Shown piece by piece: positions 52,511 through 60,968 of a DNA stretch of 64,000 nucleotides. How positions within the stretch are numbered: the first letter of the stretch is position 1; the number at the start of each line of letters is the position of its first letter. Source of the DNA: QVMM01 sp047030855 (GTDB lineage Bacteria; Bacteroidota; Bacteroidia; Bacteroidales; Dysgonomonadaceae); assembly GCA_047030855.1 (NCBI GenBank), contig JBKYIJ010000008.1:2170001-2234000 (forward strand), read 5' to 3'. The translations under genes were made by a program, and so were the position numbers. The notes under the pieces are model-generated. The model did no database searches. It saw only the letters and a program-made list of their open reading frames with translations, and was not told where the DNA came from.

Positions 52511-53182
52511 TCATTTATTTTCAAAAATCTGCCATAGCTTGTCGTCAGGGACAGGCGCTGTGATTTCTATAAACTCTTTAGAAACAGGATGTATAAAACT
52601 TACTTTTCGGGCGTGAAGGCTTATTCCTCCATCGGGATTCGATCTTTTGTCGCCATATTTTAAATCTCCTTTAATAGGGCAGTTTATTTTACTTAGTTGA
52701 CAGCGTATCTGATGATGCCTTCCTGTTTGCAAATCTATTTCCAGTAAATTATAATTATCCGAACGGGCAATCAGTTTATAGTGAAGAACAGCCAGTTTGG
52801 AGTTTGCTTTTTCGGTATCGTAAGCATATGATTTATTCTGTTTTTCATTTCTTACAATGTAATGTCTGAGTTCAGCTTCGGTATTTTCGGGAGTATTCTT
52901 AACGATCGCCCAATATGTTTTTTTTATTTCTTTGTTTTTAAACATTTCATTCAGGCGGGTAAGAGCTTTACTCGTCTTTGCAAATATGACAATACCACTG
53001 ACAGGACGGTCGAGCCTGTGCGTAACTCCGCAAAAGACATTTCCCGGCTTGTTGTATTTTTCTTTCAGCCATTCTTTCACTGTTTCCGAAAGAGGTTTGT
53101 CGCCGGTTTTATCTCCTTGTACTATTTCCGAGCAGGTCTTGTTGACTATGATTATATGGTTGTCTTCGTAAAGGACTGTCAT
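52511..53182 (-). CDS. RluA family RNA pseudouridine synthase
   Basis: 223 residues, a short RluA-type synthase without an S4 domain. The catalytic aspartate is in HRLDRPVSGIVIFAKTSKAL; the second motif is LLEIDLQTGRHHQIRCQLSKINCPIKGDLKYG. It isomerises uridine in rRNA or tRNA; the target position is not predictable. It overlaps the type IX cargo gene upstream by 4 bases and is the last gene of the pyrG-yidC-comB run. Confidence 0.93.
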   Translation of the reverse strand: MTVLYEDNHIIIVNKTCSEIVQGDKTGDKPLSETVKEWLKEKYNKPGNVFCGVTHRLDRPVSGIVIFAKTSKALTRLNEMFKNKEIKKTYWAIVKNTPENTEAELRHYIVRNEKQNKSYAYDTEKANSKLAVLHYKLIARSDNYNLLEIDLQTGRHHQIRCQLSKINCPIKGDLKYGDKRSNPDGGISLHARKVSFIHPVSKEFIEITAPVPDDKLWQIFENK

Positions 53183-53883
53183 TTTACTATGAATTTTCCT
53201 GACGATTGATTCATGGCATAAATATAATTGCCCTGAGGATATTTCGTAACGTTCAGGCTAAAATTATTTTCTGATGCACTTAGTTTTACTCTGTCCATCA
53301 TTTTTCCGTCTATACTGAATATCGTAAGATATTCATCATTCTCGGTATTATAATTGAATGTAATGTAATCTGTTGCAGGATTTGGATAGACAGAAATAGG
53401 CGTATTCTTATATTCCTGAGATATAAGGCTGTTTGTATTATCTTGGTTTTTTACCGTAAAAACAGCATTGGATGCGGGTTTTACAGTATATACCGTATTG
53501 TAGGAATATGGTTCTGTTTTGACAGATGATGAACTTCTTGTTGTTACGTTAAACTCCGTATAACTGTCTTTGGGCTCTACTTTCAGAGAGGAGCTGTAGC
53601 CTGTTGTTACTTTAAACTCTGTACTGCTGCTGTTAGGCTCAACCTTAAATACCGAGCCGTACGAGGGTTTTACTTCAATGACATCTGCTGATGCGAGTTT
53701 TACGTTAATGCTCCCGTCGGAGTTTGTCTTAATGTTATTCGCCGATTGCACAGTCATCAGATTTGCATTGGGGTTGTCGTTCGCTTTGATGTCAGGTATG
53801 ATATTAATATCCTTTAAAACATTGAATATCATGCAAAAAGCAATCACGGTAAGAAGTACCTGAGTGTATAAATTGACTTTCAT
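53179..53883 (-). CDS. Small type IX secreted protein with internal repeats
   Basis: 234 residues. A hydrophobic N-terminus (QVLLTVIAFCMIFNVL) is followed by a Ser/Thr/Val-rich region of about 100 residues built from repeats near 22 residues long (for instance FKVEPNSSSTEFKVTTGYSS, LKVEPKDSYTEFNVTTRSSS, VKTEPYSYNTVYTVKP). The last 75 residues are a type IX sorting domain (ISVYPNPATDYITFNYNTE, LTIFSIDGKMMDRVKLS, LNVTKYPQGNYIYAM). It lies between comB and rluA in one operon; no enzymatic domain is seen, so a surface or adhesin-like role is a guess. Confidence 0.75.
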   Translation of the reverse strand: MKVNLYTQVLLTVIAFCMIFNVLKDINIIPDIKANDNPNANLMTVQSANNIKTNSDGSINVKLASADVIEVKPSYGSVFKVEPNSSSTEFKVTTGYSSSLKVEPKDSYTEFNVTTRSSSSVKTEPYSYNTVYTVKPASNAVFTVKNQDNTNSLISQEYKNTPISVYPNPATDYITFNYNTENDEYLTIFSIDGKMMDRVKLSASENNFSLNVTKYPQGNYIYAMNQSSGKFIVK

Positions 53884-53890
53884 AGCAAAA

Positions 53891-54610
53891 TTATTTATAG
53901 TTTGTAATCTTCTTTGTGTCTTTATTATAGACAGGCAGAACCTCGAAAAGGTTTAATTCGAGGCAATATTTTGCTACATCCGATAAATCGTTTGCTTCCA
54001 GTCTTTTTATATGTTCACTCCTTTGTATATAATTCCATATATCGGGCTTGGCTTCTTTCCACATCGATAAGGCGACTTGGGCGGCATCAAAAGAGGTGTT
54101 GTATCCTGTGTTTCCCAATATTTCTGCCAATGCTCCGCCAAAAAGAGAGTCTTCGATGTTAAACTTTTCCTGCCATCCTGCACACAGAACGAGTACATCT
54201 TTTTCTTGTCCGATACAAAAATCGGCTACTGATGAGAGGTTGGAAAATGATCCTATAACCAGACAATAACAATCAGAGGCTTCGTCTATGGCACGCGTTC
54301 CGTTTGTTGTGGAGATCACGATATCCTTGCCTTTAATTAATTCGGCAGAATATTCAGTAGGCGTGTTTCCAAAATCGCCAAAGTCGAACTTTTTTACATT
54401 CCTTTCCCCGCCTACCAGATAACCTTTTTCTTTATATACTTTGGCTTCTTCCAGTGTCCGTACGGGGATTATGCTTTTTGCACCGTTTGCTATTGCGGTA
54501 CACATCGTTGTAGTAGCCCTGAAAATATCGACTACTACTACGATTCTTTCTTTTTGATCATAGGTGTATTTGGAATAAAGAACAGGCGAGAAACATATGT
54601 CTATATTCAT
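53891..54610 (-). CDS. comB: 2-phosphosulfolactate phosphatase family protein (ComB)
   Basis: 239 residues. The ComB motifs are IVVVVDIFRATTTMCTAIANGA and DIVISTTNGTRAI, with the metal-binding aspartate in VVDIFRA and a later GALAEIL segment. ComB removes phosphate from 2-phosphosulfolactate in coenzyme M synthesis of methanogens; bacterial homologues have other or unknown roles, since no coenzyme M pathway genes are nearby. It follows yidC by 24 bases and precedes the repeat protein by 7. Confidence 0.9.
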   Translation of the reverse strand: MNIDICFSPVLYSKYTYDQKERIVVVVDIFRATTTMCTAIANGAKSIIPVRTLEEAKVYKEKGYLVGGERNVKKFDFGDFGNTPTEYSAELIKGKDIVISTTNGTRAIDEASDCYCLVIGSFSNLSSVADFCIGQEKDVLVLCAGWQEKFNIEDSLFGGALAEILGNTGYNTSFDAAQVALSMWKEAKPDIWNYIQRSEHIKRLEANDLSDVAKYCLELNLFEVLPVYNKDTKKITNYK

Positions 54611-54634
54611 TTTTGCCTTTCTTTTATTAATTTC

Positions 54635-56560
54635 TTATTTCCGTTTTTTAGCATTGGCTTTCGCCTGTTGTTGCTGCATTTTCTGTGCCTCTTCCAAACG
54701 TGCCATAAAACCTGATTTTTTCTTGGGTTTTTTCTTGTTTGCTTCTAATTTAGCCAACAATGCTTCTTCATTGACTAAGAATCGGAAACTTATTGTCAAA
54801 AGAATGGTAATCAGCGTTGACAGGAAATAATAATATGTCAATCCTGACGGATAGCTGTTCAATACGAACAAGAAAATCAAAGGCATGAAATACATCATCA
54901 GTTTCATTCCCGGCATTTGCTGTTGCCCCGTATTCGTTGCATCCATATTAAATTTGGTGTATATAATATTCGTTGCCGTCATTAATACACAGAACAAACT
55001 GATATGGTTTCCTAAAGCCCAAGATATCAGAGGTATATTGGCTTTCCATTCGAATATGGCATCGTATGTAGACAGGTCGGTTGCCCAAAGGAAGCTTTCC
55101 TGCCGTAGCTCGATTGCAGACGGGAAGAACGCAAACAACGCAATCAGTATAGGCATTTGCAACAGCATCGGAATACATCCGCTCATCGGGTTGACGCCTG
55201 CCTTACTGTACAGATCCATAGTTGCCCGCTGACGCTCCATCGCCTGTTCCTGTTTCGGGTATTTAGCATTTACTTCTTCTACCTGAGGTCTTAATACGCG
55301 CATTTTGGCGGAAGACATAAACGATTTGAACGTAAGCGGGGATATAATCAGTTTCACTATTACAGTCAGCAAAAGGATGATTATACCCATGCTGAGCCCT
55401 GTCTTGTTTAGCAGATTAAACAGAGGAATAACGAAATATTGGTTTACCCAACGGAATAAAGTCCATCCCAGCGGTACAAGTTTATCAAGATCGAGTTGTT
55501 CAGCCTTGTTATCTATTCCTGCATCGTAATCTTTCAGCATCGAATAGTTCAGAGGTCCCATAAAATAACGGAATCCGGTATGTAATGCTCCTTTGTCGCT
55601 CACTTCAGGTTTAGTAAACAATGTGGCTTGGTATCTTTTCAAATATCCTGTCGCTTCCGCATCCTCGAACTTATCGGAATTTAATATTGCAATATCAAAT
55701 GTTTCGTCGGCAATTAAGGTCGTCGCAAAATACTGATCTTTAAAAGCTACCCATTTAGTCTTTTCGGATACTTCTCTTTTGTCGCTTTTGCTTTCGCTCA
55801 ATTCTTCAACGTCAAGCCCTACATTTTTGTAATGTATACGGCTGTATCGTTGCTCGTTGTTAACGCTTTTCTCTTGCCTGCGGAGGTTTTGTCCCCATGT
55901 AAAAACGAACTGATCTTTGTTGTCGCGGCTCAATATGTCGTCCATTCCCACGGCTACTACGTCGAATTTAACCATATAACTGTTAGGAAACACGGAATAT
56001 ATAAAGTCCACATATTGAGTGTCGGTATAATTCAGACGCATTGTCAGGACAGAAGAGTCTTTTGTCTGTACGGGAATAAAGTTCGCGTTTATCGTATTTA
56101 GTTTTACGCTCGACTTGTTTTCCAGTTCAAGGGAGAAAAAAGAATCGTTGTCAAACAAATAAAGAGGTTTTTCTTCGTATGTTTTATAGCCTTTCAGGTG
56201 GGCTTTCACCATTTGCGCTCCCTTTGTCGAAACGTCTATTTTTATAACTTCGTTTTCCAGCGATACGATTTGTTCTTTTACTTCTTGCGGAACAGGTGCA
56301 AGAGTATCGTTCTGGAGCGTATCGTTGTTCTGCGTAAGCGGATGGAAAAAGTCATTGACTTTCACTTCCTGTTTATTGGTTTTGGCGATAGAATCTTCAA
56401 TTCTCGTCTGCTCCAAAGCAACCTTTTCTCTTTCTTGATGTAATGAGTCTATTTGTTCCTGTTTTTGTTCTTTCTGCTGTTCGGTCGGTTTGTTAAGCCA
56501 TGAAAAACCTATTACTATTACTGCAATCAGTATAAAACCAATTATCGTATTTTTATCCAT
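54635..56560 (-). CDS. yidC: Membrane protein insertase YidC
   Basis: 641 residues. An N-terminal membrane helix (NTIIGFILIAVIVIGFSWL) precedes a charged linker and the large periplasmic P1 domain of about 300 residues. The C-terminal YidC/Oxa1 core has five helices, with LFNLLNKTGLSMGIIILLLTVIVKLIISPLTFKS and PMSGCIPMLLQMPILIALFAFFP, and a basic tail (RLEEAQKMQQQQAKANAKKRK). It inserts proteins into the inner membrane with or without Sec. Confidence 0.96.
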   Translation of the reverse strand: MDKNTIIGFILIAVIVIGFSWLNKPTEQQKEQKQEQIDSLHQEREKVALEQTRIEDSIAKTNKQEVKVNDFFHPLTQNNDTLQNDTLAPVPQEVKEQIVSLENEVIKIDVSTKGAQMVKAHLKGYKTYEEKPLYLFDNDSFFSLELENKSSVKLNTINANFIPVQTKDSSVLTMRLNYTDTQYVDFIYSVFPNSYMVKFDVVAVGMDDILSRDNKDQFVFTWGQNLRRQEKSVNNEQRYSRIHYKNVGLDVEELSESKSDKREVSEKTKWVAFKDQYFATTLIADETFDIAILNSDKFEDAEATGYLKRYQATLFTKPEVSDKGALHTGFRYFMGPLNYSMLKDYDAGIDNKAEQLDLDKLVPLGWTLFRWVNQYFVIPLFNLLNKTGLSMGIIILLLTVIVKLIISPLTFKSFMSSAKMRVLRPQVEEVNAKYPKQEQAMERQRATMDLYSKAGVNPMSGCIPMLLQMPILIALFAFFPSAIELRQESFLWATDLSTYDAIFEWKANIPLISWALGNHISLFCVLMTATNIIYTKFNMDATNTGQQQMPGMKLMMYFMPLIFLFVLNSYPSGLTYYYFLSTLITILLTISFRFLVNEEALLAKLEANKKKPKKKSGFMARLEEAQKMQQQQAKANAKKRK

Positions 56561-56582
56561 TTATGTCTTTATTTTATATCTT

Positions 56583-58193
56583 TTAGTTATTCTTGTTTTC
56601 TATCACTGCTTTTATGAAACTCATGAAAAGCGGGTTGGGCGACAATACCGTACTGTTGTATTCGGGATGAAACTGCACTCCCAGAAACCATTTTTTACCC
56701 GGTATTTCTACTACTTCCACAAGTCCTGTTTCGGGATTGATACCTGTACACTTCATCCCTGCTTTTTCGAATTCCTCTTTGTAGTCGTTGTTAAATTCGA
56801 AACGATGGCGATGACGCTCTTCAACCAAGTCTTTTCCGTAGGCTTTGTGTACAAGCGAGTTCTTTTTCAGCTCACATTTGTAAGCTCCTAATCTCATCGA
56901 ACCTCCCAGATTAGTAATATTTTTTTGTTCTTCCATAAGGTCTATCACTTTATGGGGCGTATGGGGGTTCATCTCCGTCGAATTGGCGTCTTCAAAATGC
57001 AATACATTGCGGGCAAATTCGATAACCATACATTGCATACCCAAGCAGATACCGAATGTAGGAACATCGTGTTCGCGTAGATATTTCAGAGCAATGAATT
57101 TTCCTTCTATGCCTCTTTGCCCGAATCCCGGGGCGATAATCACACCGTCCATGTCAGACAGCATTTGTTCTACGTTCGTCTCTTTTATTTTATCGGAATG
57201 TATAAAATGCAGATCGAGCTTACGGTCGTTGTAGGTTGCGGCTTGTAGCAGTGATTCATTGATTGATTTATACGCATCGGGAAGTTCTACATACTTTCCG
57301 ACAAGCCCTATCTTTACTGTTTCTTTTGCGTTTTTCTTTTTATCGAGGAATTTTCTCCATGGTTCGAGCGTAGGTTTTTCACCTACTTTGATTCCCATTT
57401 TCCGCAATATAATTTCGTCCATTTTTTGTTCCTGCATCATTAGCGGAACCTCGTATATGGTAGAAACATCCACCGATTGTACCACTGCATCCACTTCAAC
57501 GTTACAGAACAGGGCCACTTTTTTCAGTATGTCTTTGTTTAATACGTGTTCTGTTCGCAGCACCAGCATATCGGGCTGCACTCCCGATTCTTGCAGTTGT
57601 TTTACGGAGTGTTGGGTAGGCTTTGTTTTTACTTCCTGTGCAGCAGCTATGTAAGGAACATATGTTAAATGAACGCAGATACAGTTTTTGCCTAAATCCC
57701 ATCTGAGTTGTCGTACGCTTTCTATAAAAGGTAAGGATTCTATATCGCCTACCGTGCCGCCTATCTCGGTGATGACGAAATCGTAATCGTATTTTGTGCC
57801 GAGTAACTTGATATTCCGACGTATTTCATCTGTTATATGAGGTATAATCTGTACTGTTTTTCCCAGATAATCGCCTTTGCGTTCTTTATTGATAACATTC
57901 TGGTATATCCGTCCTGTGGTGATGTTATTGTCTTTGTGAGTGGGCTGGTTCAGAAAACGTTCATAGTGCCCCAGATCCAAATCGGCTTCGTGCCCGTCTA
58001 CCGTAACGTAACATTCCCCGTGTTCGTAGGGGTTTAACGTTCCCGGATCTATGTTGATATAGGGATCTAACTTTTGGATGGTAACCCTATATCCTCTTGC
58101 CTGCAAAAGTTTTCCCAACGATGCGGCAATGATTCCTTTTCCCAGTGAGGAAATAACACCGCCTGTAACAAAAATGTATTTTGTGTCTGCCAC
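56583..58193 (-). CDS. pyrG: CTP synthase
   Basis: 536 residues from a GTG. The N-terminal amidoligase has KYIFVTGGVISSLGKGIIAASLGKLL, GTLNPYEHGECYVTVDGHEADLDLGHYERF and EIGGTVGDIESLPF. The C-terminal class I glutaminase has FGICLGMQCMVIEFARN (catalytic Cys) and WFLGVQFHPEYNS (His, Glu). It makes CTP from UTP and glutamine. The frame is open to 58244, but family proteins begin right at ADTKYIFVTGG, so the GTG is preferred. It lies 22 bases upstream of yidC. Confidence 0.95.
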   Translation of the reverse strand: MADTKYIFVTGGVISSLGKGIIAASLGKLLQARGYRVTIQKLDPYINIDPGTLNPYEHGECYVTVDGHEADLDLGHYERFLNQPTHKDNNITTGRIYQNVINKERKGDYLGKTVQIIPHITDEIRRNIKLLGTKYDYDFVITEIGGTVGDIESLPFIESVRQLRWDLGKNCICVHLTYVPYIAAAQEVKTKPTQHSVKQLQESGVQPDMLVLRTEHVLNKDILKKVALFCNVEVDAVVQSVDVSTIYEVPLMMQEQKMDEIILRKMGIKVGEKPTLEPWRKFLDKKKNAKETVKIGLVGKYVELPDAYKSINESLLQAATYNDRKLDLHFIHSDKIKETNVEQMLSDMDGVIIAPGFGQRGIEGKFIALKYLREHDVPTFGICLGMQCMVIEFARNVLHFEDANSTEMNPHTPHKVIDLMEEQKNITNLGGSMRLGAYKCELKKNSLVHKAYGKDLVEERHRHRFEFNNDYKEEFEKAGMKCTGINPETGLVEVVEIPGKKWFLGVQFHPEYNSTVLSPNPLFMSFIKAVIENKNN

Positions 58194-58334
58194 AATTGTA
58201 ATCTTAAGAATTAAAAACTCCTTTACAAGCACGCAAAAGTACAAAAAATTATCAATAGAAGAATTATATATTTTATTAATAACCCATAAATAATTAAGAG
58301 ATATTTTTCAGTTGATTTATTAAGAAATAATTCA

Positions 58335-58342
58335 TACATTTG
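58335..58342 (+). promoter_or_regulatory. Promoter of the cobalamin riboswitch transcript
   Basis: TACATTTG (-7) with TTG at 58312-58314 (-33), exactly 20 bases apart. The predicted transcription start, about 58349, coincides with the first base of the riboswitch P1 helix. Confidence 0.75.
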
Positions 58343-58348
58343 TTTTGT

Positions 58349-58516
58349 ATTGGTTTATGTTCTGGCATATCGTCAGAATATATGAAAAGGGAATCAGGTG
58401 AGAATCCTGAACAGTCCCGCTGCGGTGAAAGCCATTATGTTTGTATAAAACCTCAGCCACTGTTATTTTTTAACGGGAAGGCATATAAACAAGGAACAGT
58501 CCGAAGACCTGCCAAT
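58349..58516 (+). ncRNA. Cobalamin (adenosylcobalamin) riboswitch aptamer
   Basis: The conserved elements occur in order: P1 ATTGG (58349-58353) pairing with CCAAT (58512-58516); GGGAATCAGGTGAGAATCC (from 58389); CAGTCCCGCTGCGGTGA, the conserved core with GCTGCGG; CAGCCACTG; and the B12 box CAGTCCGAAGACCTGCC. These are hallmarks of the cobalamin riboswitch class, which binds coenzyme B12 in nascent RNA. The aptamer is complete. No plus-strand gene follows before the terminator at 58706-58740, and the neighbours on both sides are on the minus strand, so it is an orphan. Confidence 0.92.
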
Positions 58517-58525
58517 CGATTATTT

Positions 58526-58562
58526 TTGTTTTCTGAAAAACTGCGAGGACAGTAGAAAACAA
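58526..58562 (+). promoter_or_regulatory. Riboswitch expression-platform hairpin
   Basis: TTGTTTTCT (58526-58534) pairs with AGAAAACAA (58554-58562); an inner ACTG pairs with CAGT around the loop cgagga. It is not followed by a T run, so it is more like a translational platform: the GAGGA in the loop could be a hidden ribosome-binding site. The next start codon, ATG at 58562, is followed at once by TAA. Confidence 0.6.
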
Positions 58563-58705
58563 TGTAATTCAGTATTTATTTGGATATAGAAATGTTGGGA
58601 TGTATTCCCGATAGGTTTTGTATATATAGGTTAATTGTTGTGTTTTGTGCATCATTGTATTTTATTCGGCAAAATAAATATACGAAAATGCACCGATGTT
58701 TTAGA

Positions 58706-58740
58706 AGAATGGCATTTGAAAAAATGTCATTCTTTATTTG
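58706..58740 (+). terminator. Intrinsic terminator closing the riboswitch transcript
   Basis: A 12-base stem AGAATGGCATTT pairs with AAATGTCATTCT (one G-U pair) around a GAAA tetraloop, followed by TTATTT on the plus strand. On the minus strand the T run is absent, so it serves the plus-strand transcript. It overlaps the stop codon of the AI-2E family gene. Confidence 0.75.
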
Positions 58741-59740
58741 TATCCAGATATTCTTTTTTAAACATATTCAGGCACAACAAGAACATGGATAAGAGTAACG
58801 GTCCGAATATAACGCCCCAGAACCCGAAAAGCGTAAGCCCGATAATTACCCCGAAAACGGTGATAAGCGGATGCGTATTTGCCAGCTTTTTTTGCAGGAC
58901 GAAACGTATCAGGTTATCCACATTTGAGATCACGGCTAACGCATAGACAGCAAGCCCTATTCCCATCAGCCAGTTGCCTGTCAGCACAAGGTAAAGCGCC
59001 AGCGGAAACCATACGAGCGAGGTTCCCAGAAGAGGAATTATAGTGGCAAAACACGTTATAAAACCGAAAAGAACGGGATCGGGCGCTCCAAAAATTATAT
59101 ATCCGATTGTTGCGATTATGCCTTGTATGAGAGCTAAAAGAGGAATGCCGATAGCATTGGCGCGTACCATTATTTTTATTTCGTGTACGACTTCTTTTTT
59201 GTTGGAATTGCTGAACGGCAATAAGCCATATAGGTAATCTTCCATTTGTCTGTTGCTGATCAGCATAAAATAGAGTACGAACACAAGGACAATGCAGTTT
59301 ATTATGAATGAGCTGAGTTGTCCGATGAACATCTGGGCAAACTTTGTAATGAATGAAGTCATCGTAGATATGTTATCCGTACTTAAGACATCATACCCTG
59401 TTTTTTCGCGTAGTAAAGAAATAAAGTGTTGAATAGTCGAAATTAAAGAATTAGGATTCAAGTCTATGCTCTGTACTTTGCTTACCAGAAGCCATACTAC
59501 CAAAAATGTGGGAATAAGTAAACATAGTATAACTTCTATTAAAATTATAATGGCGGCTATACTTGTTTTTATCTTTCTTTTCTCAGTCAGGCGAAACATT
59601 TGTTTTCTGACTAAAATATATATTGTAAAAGCACCCAGAAAACCACTCAGATATGGCCAGAATTCCCTGAATAATATTATTCCGAGAAATAATATCAATA
59701 CGATTAGCGAATATTTCCAGTATTGTTCTTTTGCGTTCAT
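58727..59740 (-). CDS. AI-2E family membrane transporter
   Basis: 337 residues with seven to eight membrane helices. The family motifs are LAVYALAVISNVDNLIRFVLQKKL and GLTLFGFWGVIFGPLLLSM at the end and FGFITCFATIIPLLGTSLVWFPLALYL in the middle. Members export the quorum signal AI-2 or act as Na+/H+ antiporters or other exporters. Its 3' end lies over the riboswitch terminator, so the two transcripts converge with a short overlap. Confidence 0.9.
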   Translation of the reverse strand: MNAKEQYWKYSLIVLILFLGIILFREFWPYLSGFLGAFTIYILVRKQMFRLTEKRKIKTSIAAIIILIEVILCLLIPTFLVVWLLVSKVQSIDLNPNSLISTIQHFISLLREKTGYDVLSTDNISTMTSFITKFAQMFIGQLSSFIINCIVLVFVLYFMLISNRQMEDYLYGLLPFSNSNKKEVVHEIKIMVRANAIGIPLLALIQGIIATIGYIIFGAPDPVLFGFITCFATIIPLLGTSLVWFPLALYLVLTGNWLMGIGLAVYALAVISNVDNLIRFVLQKKLANTHPLITVFGVIIGLTLFGFWGVIFGPLLLSMFLLCLNMFKKEYLDTNKE

Positions 59741-59761
59741 AGCTTATTCCGTTTAATATCA

Positions 59762-59769
59762 CAAAACTA
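59762..59769 (-). promoter_or_regulatory. -7 promoter element for the AI-2E family gene
   Basis: The minus strand reads TAGTTTTG, 21 bases before the ATG. Confidence 0.45.
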
Positions 59770-59837
59770 TAAATTTAATTAATTTAATAAAGGTTTGAGT
59801 ATAAAATAAAGCAGTATTTTATTTAAAAACGTTTTTT

Positions 59838-59845
59838 TATCTTTG
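59838..59845 (+). promoter_or_regulatory. -7 promoter element for prfA
   Basis: TATCTTTG matches TAnnTTTG, 25 bases before the prfA ATG. Confidence 0.6.
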
Positions 59846-59870
59846 CAAACGATTAAACAAACAGCACTAA

Positions 59871-60956
59871 ATGTCTCAACAATCACTTTTAGAAAAACTT
59901 GACGCCTTAAATGTCCGATTTCAGGAAATAGGTACGCTCATTACCGATCCTTCCGTCATTTCGGATATGAAAAGATATGTCAAACTCAACAAAGAATACA
60001 ATGATCTTCAGAAAATTGATAATGCCCGTAAAGAATATGTACAGGTTTTGACATCTATTGACGAAGCAAAAAATATACTCGAAAAAGAGAATGATCCCGA
60101 ATTGCGTGAGATTGCTAAGGACGAGCTGGATTCAGCATCGGAACGCCTGCCTCATTTAGAAGAAGAAATCAAACTTTTGTTGGTTCCTGCCGATCCGCAG
60201 GACAACAAAAATGCGATTGTAGAAATAAGAGGAGGCACGGGTGGCGATGAGGCTGCGATATTTGCGGGCGATTTGTACAGGATGTACACGAAATATTGTG
60301 AATCGAAAGGCTGGAAAACGGAGATTACCGGTTATACCGAGGGGACAATAGGCGGTTTTAAGGAAATCATATTCACAGTTACGGGAGAAAATGTATACGG
60401 TACGTTAAAATATGAATCGGGCGTACACCGTGTACAGCGTGTTCCCGTTACCGAAACGCAAGGACGCGTTCATACGTCGGCTGCGACTGTTGCCGTTCTG
60501 CCCGAAGCCGAAGAAGTGGATGTAGAAATCAATCCTGCCGACATCGAAATGCAAACGGCACGTTCAAGCGGAGCAGGAGGTCAGAACGTTAATAAGGTGG
60601 AAACCAAAGTACAGCTTACGCACAAGCCTTCGGGTATCGTTGTCGTATGTCAGCAATCGCGCTCGCAATTAGCTAACAGGGAGTTGGCTATGCAGATGTT
60701 GAGAACCAAGCTCTATGATATTGAACTCTCAAAATATAATGAAGAGATAGCGTCGAAGCGTAAAACAATGGTTTCGACAGGCGATCGTTCCGCAAAAATC
60801 AGAACATATAATTATCCTCAGGGACGTGTTACCGATCATCGGATCAATCTGACTATGTATAATTTGTCTGCCATAATGGATGGCGATATTCAATCTGTTA
60901 TCGATCAGCTTATCATAGCTGAAAATGCCGAAAGATTAAAGGAAAGTGAGTTGTAA
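59871..60956 (+). CDS. prfA: Peptide chain release factor 1
   Basis: 361 residues. The GGQ catalytic motif is SSGAGGQNVNKVETKVQLTH, and the codon-reading PxT motif is PVT in RVPVTETQGRVHTSAATV; the PxT form identifies RF1 (UAA/UAG) rather than RF2. EIRGGTGGDEAAIFAGDLYRMY and the helical N-terminal domain are also present. It ends translation at UAA and UAG. pyrF follows after 12 bases. Confidence 0.97.
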   Translation: MSQQSLLEKLDALNVRFQEIGTLITDPSVISDMKRYVKLNKEYNDLQKIDNARKEYVQVLTSIDEAKNILEKENDPELREIAKDELDSASERLPHLEEEIKLLLVPADPQDNKNAIVEIRGGTGGDEAAIFAGDLYRMYTKYCESKGWKTEITGYTEGTIGGFKEIIFTVTGENVYGTLKYESGVHRVQRVPVTETQGRVHTSAATVAVLPEAEEVDVEINPADIEMQTARSSGAGGQNVNKVETKVQLTHKPSGIVVVCQQSRSQLANRELAMQMLRTKLYDIELSKYNEEIASKRKTMVSTGDRSAKIRTYNYPQGRVTDHRINLTMYNLSAIMDGDIQSVIDQLIIAENAERLKESEL

Positions 60957-60968
60957 CTAAAATAGAAG

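Noticed and set aside
56583..58244. CTP synthase start at 58244
   Set aside because: The extra 17 residues are not part of the family; the GTG at 58193 gives the standard start.
58580..58792. A possible 70-residue protein after the cobalamin riboswitch
   Set aside because: It starts at TTG, runs through the terminator hairpin into the AI-2E gene on the other strand, and looks random, although a vestige of a signal peptide cannot be excluded.
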